Of a stretch of DNA of 64,000 nucleotides, positions 60,448-64,000 are shown one piece after another. The translations under genes were made by a program, and so were the position numbers. How positions within the stretch are numbered: the stretch's first letter is position 1; every line of letters begins with the position of its first letter. The notes below the pieces were generated by a model. The model had not been told where the DNA came from. It did not search any database and was given only the letters and a program-made list of their open reading frames with translations. Source of the DNA: Campylobacterales bacterium (GTDB taxonomy: Bacteria; Campylobacterota; Campylobacteria; Campylobacterales; Sulfurimonadaceae); contig JAPLGM010000018.1 of assembly GCA_026390165.1 (NCBI GenBank), positions 124,001 through 188,000 of the forward strand, read 5' to 3'.

Positions 60448-63075
60448 ATGCAAAGTAATACAGTTGTTCCGAGAATACAAAAAAGTGTTATTTCCATTAT
60501 TCTATTTATTTTATTATTGCTCAATGCAGTCAATGTATCCGCAAAAGAGACTATTAAAATAGGTATTCTTGCGAAGCGCGGCATACCTCAAACGATGCAG
60601 CAGTGGCAGCCATTGGCAGAGTATTTGAACCAACAGATTCCCGCATATACGTTCGAAATCGTACCGCTAGATTTTAATGATCTCGATCATGCTGTGGCTC
60701 ACGATTCCGTCGATTTCGTACTGACCAACACGTTTCAGTACGTTACGTTCGAGCACCGTTACGGCACCAGTCGAATCGCGACACTCCAAAACCACTCGGA
60801 TATCGGAGCTGGTCAACAGCGCTTTGGCGGAGTGATTTTTACGCGCAATGACAATACCACCATCCACAGTTTGGAAGATATTCAAAATAGACGTTTTGCT
60901 GCTGTAGATCCGGCATCGTTCGGCGGATGGATTATGGCCAAAAAAGAGTTACTCGATCATGGAGTAAAAGAAGATGATTTTTCCAAGCTTCTTTTTTTGA
61001 ACTCTCATGATGCTGTTGTAGACGCGGTATTGAAAGGGCGTGTAGATGTAGGAACAGTACGCAGCGATACATTGGAGCGGATGGCAATCGAAGGAAAAAT
61101 TCGCTTGGATCAGGTACGCATAATCGCCCCTAAACACTATCCGGGATTTCCGTTTGCAGTCAGTACCGCCCTCTATCCTGAATGGCCCTTTGCAAAACTC
61201 TCCCATACATCCGACAAGCTGGCAGAATCGGTTCTTATAGCTTTACTCGGTATTACCCCAGAACTTGAAGTCGCCAAACGGACAAGCACAGACCATTGGA
61301 CAATTCCATTGAATTACTCACCGGTACACGATCTGCTTAAAGCATTAAATATGCCTCCTTATAATGTAGAGGTTACCTTTTCGGAAGTTGTGAAAAAGTA
61401 TGCCGTAGAGATTATTCTGGCTATTTTGATTATTCTTCTCCTGAGTGCCGTAGTAGTATTTATTCTTTTTCTATATCGACAACTGCAAAAACAGACCGCG
61501 CGTATTGGCGTAATGAATGAAGAATTGACCCAACAAATGGAACGCGAACACATTTTCCGGCAAATGCTCGATAGTCAAACGGCATTGACCTTATTAGGAG
61601 ATGAAACACGAATTATTGAGTGCAATGAGGCCTTTTTAAACTTTTTCGGTCTCTTGTCGTCCGATGAGATTGTTCGTCAAGGGGGGCTATGCTCCTATTT
61701 TATTGATGAGGAAAACAAAGATAAACAACATGGCTGTTTATCAACTATTTTTGCGATGAAACAGCAAGGGCTATACTCCAAAATTACGATGCTCGATCAA
61801 GAGGGTCATCCTCGGGTATTCCACGTTCATATCGACCGCTTCGCCCATGATACGTCACTCTTTGTCGTTAATTTGGTCGATATTACGTCCAGTGAAGAGT
61901 TGCATCAAAGACTTGTATTGCTAGAAAAAGCGGTAAATCAATCTAGCAATACCATTTTAATCAGCACAGTAGATGGTATAGTGCAGTATGTCAACAACTC
62001 CTTTTGTGAATGTTGCGGTTATGAGAAATCGGAGCTGCTTGGTCATAATGCAGAGCTTATAAACACGATGGGACTCAATCCTCTCGCCTCTGAAGCGCTC
62101 TATAGTACCCTTTCAGAGAATAAAGTATGGGTTGGAGAGGTAAAAAAATACAATAAAGATGGATCTGAACATATTATCCGCATTGCGATTTCCCCCGTCA
62201 AAGACAAGAATAACAAAATTACCCATCTCATAGCTATCGGCGAAGATGTCAGTAAATATCGGCAAATCGAAACCAAACTACAAGAGAAAGAAAAAATGCT
62301 GTTAGCGCAGTCACGTCTTGTTGCCGTAGGAGAAATGCTAAGTATGATTGCCCACCAGTGGCGTCAACCCCTTTCAATTATTCAAATGTGCTTGAATGAT
62401 TTAGAAATTTCACTGCAACTCATGGATCTGGAAGAGCAGGCAAGTATCCATACTATGACAGAACAGGTGCAGTTTTTATCAAATACCATCAGTAATTTTA
62501 GCCATTATTTTCAAAAAGAGGTGCGAGTAGAAGCTATCGATTTTGACACGATCGTATGCGATACGATACAATTATTTGAAAAAAATATAGAAAACAATGG
62601 CATTGAACTTGAAAAAGAGTGCACCGCGCACATGCAAATTAAGACACGGCAGCAAGATGTGGTACAAGTACTGCTCAACCTGATCAATAATGCCAAGGAA
62701 GTCCTACTACGTCGTCGCGTTACTTCTCCAAAAATTACGTTGCGTACCAGCTATTTGGAGGGTGATGAACTTTTTGTCGCAGAAGTCATCGATAACGGCG
62801 GCGGTGTGGATGAATCAATCAAGCATCGGATATTCGAACCCTACTTCTCAACCAAAGAGACCAAAGAAGGGAGCGGATTGGGACTTTACATCGCCAAATC
62901 AATGGTAGAAAACAATTTACACGGATCCATAGGATTTGAAAATACCCAAGATGGTGCTTGCTTTTATATCAAAATTCCTTCCTTGATAGTGGAACAAGAG
63001 GAGATGAATTTTGAGGACGAGGAAATGGATCTCGAAAAAATAGATTTTGAAGAAATAGATCTTTTAGATCAGTAA
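60448..63075 (+). CDS. Sensor histidine kinase with PhnD-like periplasmic domain and two PAS domains
   Basis: 875 residues. Signal/anchor about 14-32, then a PhnD-type (phosphonate/anion) substrate-binding domain ~35-300 (IKIGILAKRG, DFVLTNTFQY, DPASFGGWIMAKK), TM about 318-345, two PAS domains (~360-480 and ~490-610) and the kinase core with H636 in MIAHQWRQPLSI, NLINNAKEVL and GSGLGLYIAKSMVE. The last 20 residues are very acidic. A PhnD-like sensor on a kinase is known from TtrS-type tetrathionate/thiosulfate sensors, so a sulfur anion is a plausible ligand here. No response regulator is adjacent. The 204-bp gap before it holds a TATGAT and GGAGGAT ribosome site. Confidence 0.88.
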   Translation: MQSNTVVPRIQKSVISIILFILLLLNAVNVSAKETIKIGILAKRGIPQTMQQWQPLAEYLNQQIPAYTFEIVPLDFNDLDHAVAHDSVDFVLTNTFQYVTFEHRYGTSRIATLQNHSDIGAGQQRFGGVIFTRNDNTTIHSLEDIQNRRFAAVDPASFGGWIMAKKELLDHGVKEDDFSKLLFLNSHDAVVDAVLKGRVDVGTVRSDTLERMAIEGKIRLDQVRIIAPKHYPGFPFAVSTALYPEWPFAKLSHTSDKLAESVLIALLGITPELEVAKRTSTDHWTIPLNYSPVHDLLKALNMPPYNVEVTFSEVVKKYAVEIILAILIILLLSAVVVFILFLYRQLQKQTARIGVMNEELTQQMEREHIFRQMLDSQTALTLLGDETRIIECNEAFLNFFGLLSSDEIVRQGGLCSYFIDEENKDKQHGCLSTIFAMKQQGLYSKITMLDQEGHPRVFHVHIDRFAHDTSLFVVNLVDITSSEELHQRLVLLEKAVNQSSNTILISTVDGIVQYVNNSFCECCGYEKSELLGHNAELINTMGLNPLASEALYSTLSENKVWVGEVKKYNKDGSEHIIRIAISPVKDKNNKITHLIAIGEDVSKYRQIETKLQEKEKMLLAQSRLVAVGEMLSMIAHQWRQPLSIIQMCLNDLEISLQLMDLEEQASIHTMTEQVQFLSNTISNFSHYFQKEVRVEAIDFDTIVCDTIQLFEKNIENNGIELEKECTAHMQIKTRQQDVVQVLLNLINNAKEVLLRRRVTSPKITLRTSYLEGDELFVAEVIDNGGGVDESIKHRIFEPYFSTKETKEGSGLGLYIAKSMVENNLHGSIGFENTQDGACFYIKIPSLIVEQEEMNFEDEEMDLEKIDFEEIDLLDQ

Positions 63076-63145
63076 GTATAGAGAAAAACTTATTCGTCTA
63101 TCGTAACCGCCTACTTTTTAACCACCCGTAAGTGCAATAGTCCAC

Positions 63146-63151
63146 TATAAT
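63146..63151 (+). promoter_or_regulatory. -10 element placed for a possibly leaderless transcript
   Basis: TATAAT ends only 6 nt before the ATG at 63158, so transcription would start at or next to the A of the start codon. No Shine-Dalgarno sequence is present in the preceding 20 nt. Confidence 0.5.
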
Positions 63152-63157
63152 TCTCTT

Positions 63158-64000
63158 ATGGAAAAACTACTCTTATCAATCTTTTTAACCGTTGCCATCG
63201 CCACGGTGCTCAATATCATTCTAAAGCGATTCGGGATATCCCATATCATCGGTTATATTGCGACGGGGACGATCGTCAGCACCCTTTTCGGATTCAATGG
63301 CTCAGAAAACGATTCACTTAACCTCATCGGGGAGTTCGGCATTGTATTTTTGATGTTTACGATCGGACTGGAGCTGAGTCTCGATAAAATCAAAAAAATG
63401 AAAGAAATCCTCCTCACCAACGGTGCGTTGCAAGTACTCTTCAGCGTCGTAGTGATATTTTTACTCTCCCATTATCTGTTTCATCTAAATTTCAATACGT
63501 CGCTGATCATTTCGTTGGCTTTTTCCCTCTCATCCACCGCCATCGTCCTCACCTATCTCAAAGAGTCAAAGGACATCCATACCCCCTACGGGCAAAAATC
63601 GATGGGGATTTTGATCTTTCAAGACCTCGCCGTCATCCCGATTTTGCTCCTCATCACCTTCTTGTCTAACGACACTTCATCGATGGGTGAAATCCTTTTA
63701 AAAACCGTTATTTCAGCCATTTTCGTCGTGGTTTTTATGTTTACTATTGGAGAAAAAATTGTTAATGCCCTTTTGCAATTTTCCGCTAAAACAGAGCTTG
63801 AAGAACTCTTTTTGGGATCGGTCTTCTCCATCCTCATTGGGGCATCACTGCTTGCACATACGATGGAGTTTACCTACTCGCTGGGGGCGTTTATCGCCGG
63901 AATGATCATCGCCGATACCCGTTTTAACGTCAAAGTCGAATCCGACATCGCCAGCTATAAAGACCTCCTCCTTGGTGCCTTTTTCTTCGGTGTGGGGACA
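63158..64000 (+). CDS. Cation:proton antiporter, KefB/CPA2 family, 3' end cut by window
   Basis: The first 281 residues are visible and the frame is open to the right edge. Repeated membrane helices with HIIGYIATGTIVSTL, GEFGIVFLMFTIGLELS, SLSSTAIVLTYL and ILIFQDLAVIPILLL match the CPA2 family (KefB/C, GerN-type). Such proteins exchange potassium or sodium for protons. The C-terminal RCK domain, if any, lies outside the window. There is no ribosome-binding site before the ATG and the -10 hexamer is immediately upstream. Confidence 0.88.
   Translation, partial: MEKLLLSIFLTVAIATVLNIILKRFGISHIIGYIATGTIVSTLFGFNGSENDSLNLIGEFGIVFLMFTIGLELSLDKIKKMKEILLTNGALQVLFSVVVIFLLSHYLFHLNFNTSLIISLAFSLSSTAIVLTYLKESKDIHTPYGQKSMGILIFQDLAVIPILLLITFLSNDTSSMGEILLKTVISAIFVVVFMFTIGEKIVNALLQFSAKTELEELFLGSVFSILIGASLLAHTMEFTYSLGAFIAGMIIADTRFNVKVESDIASYKDLLLGAFFFGVGT

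Noticed and set aside
60326..60562. A 78-codon ORF between the CZB receptor and the PhnD-like kinase
   Set aside because: It runs 115 bp into the kinase gene in another frame, lacks a ribosome site and has no recognisable features.
1..64000. CRISPR arrays, tRNA or rRNA genes, insertion sequences
   Set aside because: No regularly spaced repeats, no tRNA-like cloverleaf sequence and no transposase reading frame were found on reading the window, although a covariance-model scan was not possible here.

Overview
The window comes from a Campylobacterota bacterium (formerly Epsilonproteobacteria) and looks most like a free-living Sulfuricurvum or Sulfurimonas relative. That placement is inferred from gene content and protein style, not from a search. 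Supporting signs are fairly low GC, the many HxWRQP-type histidine kinases, a Helicobacter-type CheZ, a bipartite PAS/receptor energy-taxis pair, QueH, and promoters with a recognisable -10 but no clear -35. No rRNA, tRNA, insertion sequence, prophage or CRISPR array was seen, and no gap without a gene exceeds 300 bp.

Layout. 0-3.5 kb: end of a membrane fusion protein and a complete HAE-type RND efflux pump. 3.5-5.7 kb: an AAA ATPase with a shrunken TOPRIM-like partner, then a methyltransferase. 5.7-14.1 kb (+): chemosensory cluster 1 (cheR, cheB, receptor, cheY, cheA, two cheW, and a REC-REC-GGDEF diguanylate cyclase), which looks Wsp-like in composition. 14.2-16.1 kb: MFS transporter and lytic transglycosylase. 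16.1-24.6 kb (-): an accessory stretch holding RhuM, a small ORF, a TIR-like effector, a gutted type IIG methylase remnant, HEPN/MNT and MazF-type toxin-antitoxin pairs, a RelA/SpoT-domain protein and a DUF234-type ATPase, with housekeeping yebC and yaeQ between them. 24.7-26.6 kb (+): a minimal two-gene sufCB (SmsCB-like) Fe-S module. 26.6-34.4 kb (-): an acetate block (porin, DUF485, actP, DUF294/CBS protein, exonuclease, acs).

34.6-43.3 kb: a two-component system diverges from two tandem TolC-like genes, a membrane fusion protein interrupted by an in-frame TGA, and a heavy-metal-type RND pump. 43.4-45.0 kb: cyclophilin and queH. 45.0-46.7 kb (-): soluble receptor plus PAS protein (CetA/CetB-like). 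46.8-57.8 kb (-): chemosensory cluster 2 (receptor, cheZ-like, cheY, cheA, cheW, cheR, cheD, cheB, histidine kinase, response regulator). 58.0-63.1 kb (+): a receptor with a CZB zinc domain and a PhnD-like hybrid sensor kinase. The window ends inside a KefB-type antiporter.

The strongest unexplained signal is in the promoters. All four chemoreceptor transcription units in the window carry a pair of 7-bp direct repeats (consensus TGCVAYH) with an 11-bp period, and exactly 9 nt lie between the second repeat and a -10 hexamer. The two TolC genes have the same 7-4-7-9 geometry with a different half-site, CTTCACA. This is the geometry of a PhoB/OmpR-family operator and suggests two regulons driven by two response regulators. 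Other notable points are a repeated FGFF motif in the linkers of both CheA proteins, receptors ending in WESF beside CheR/CheB, and two genes that kept both ends but lost their catalytic middle.
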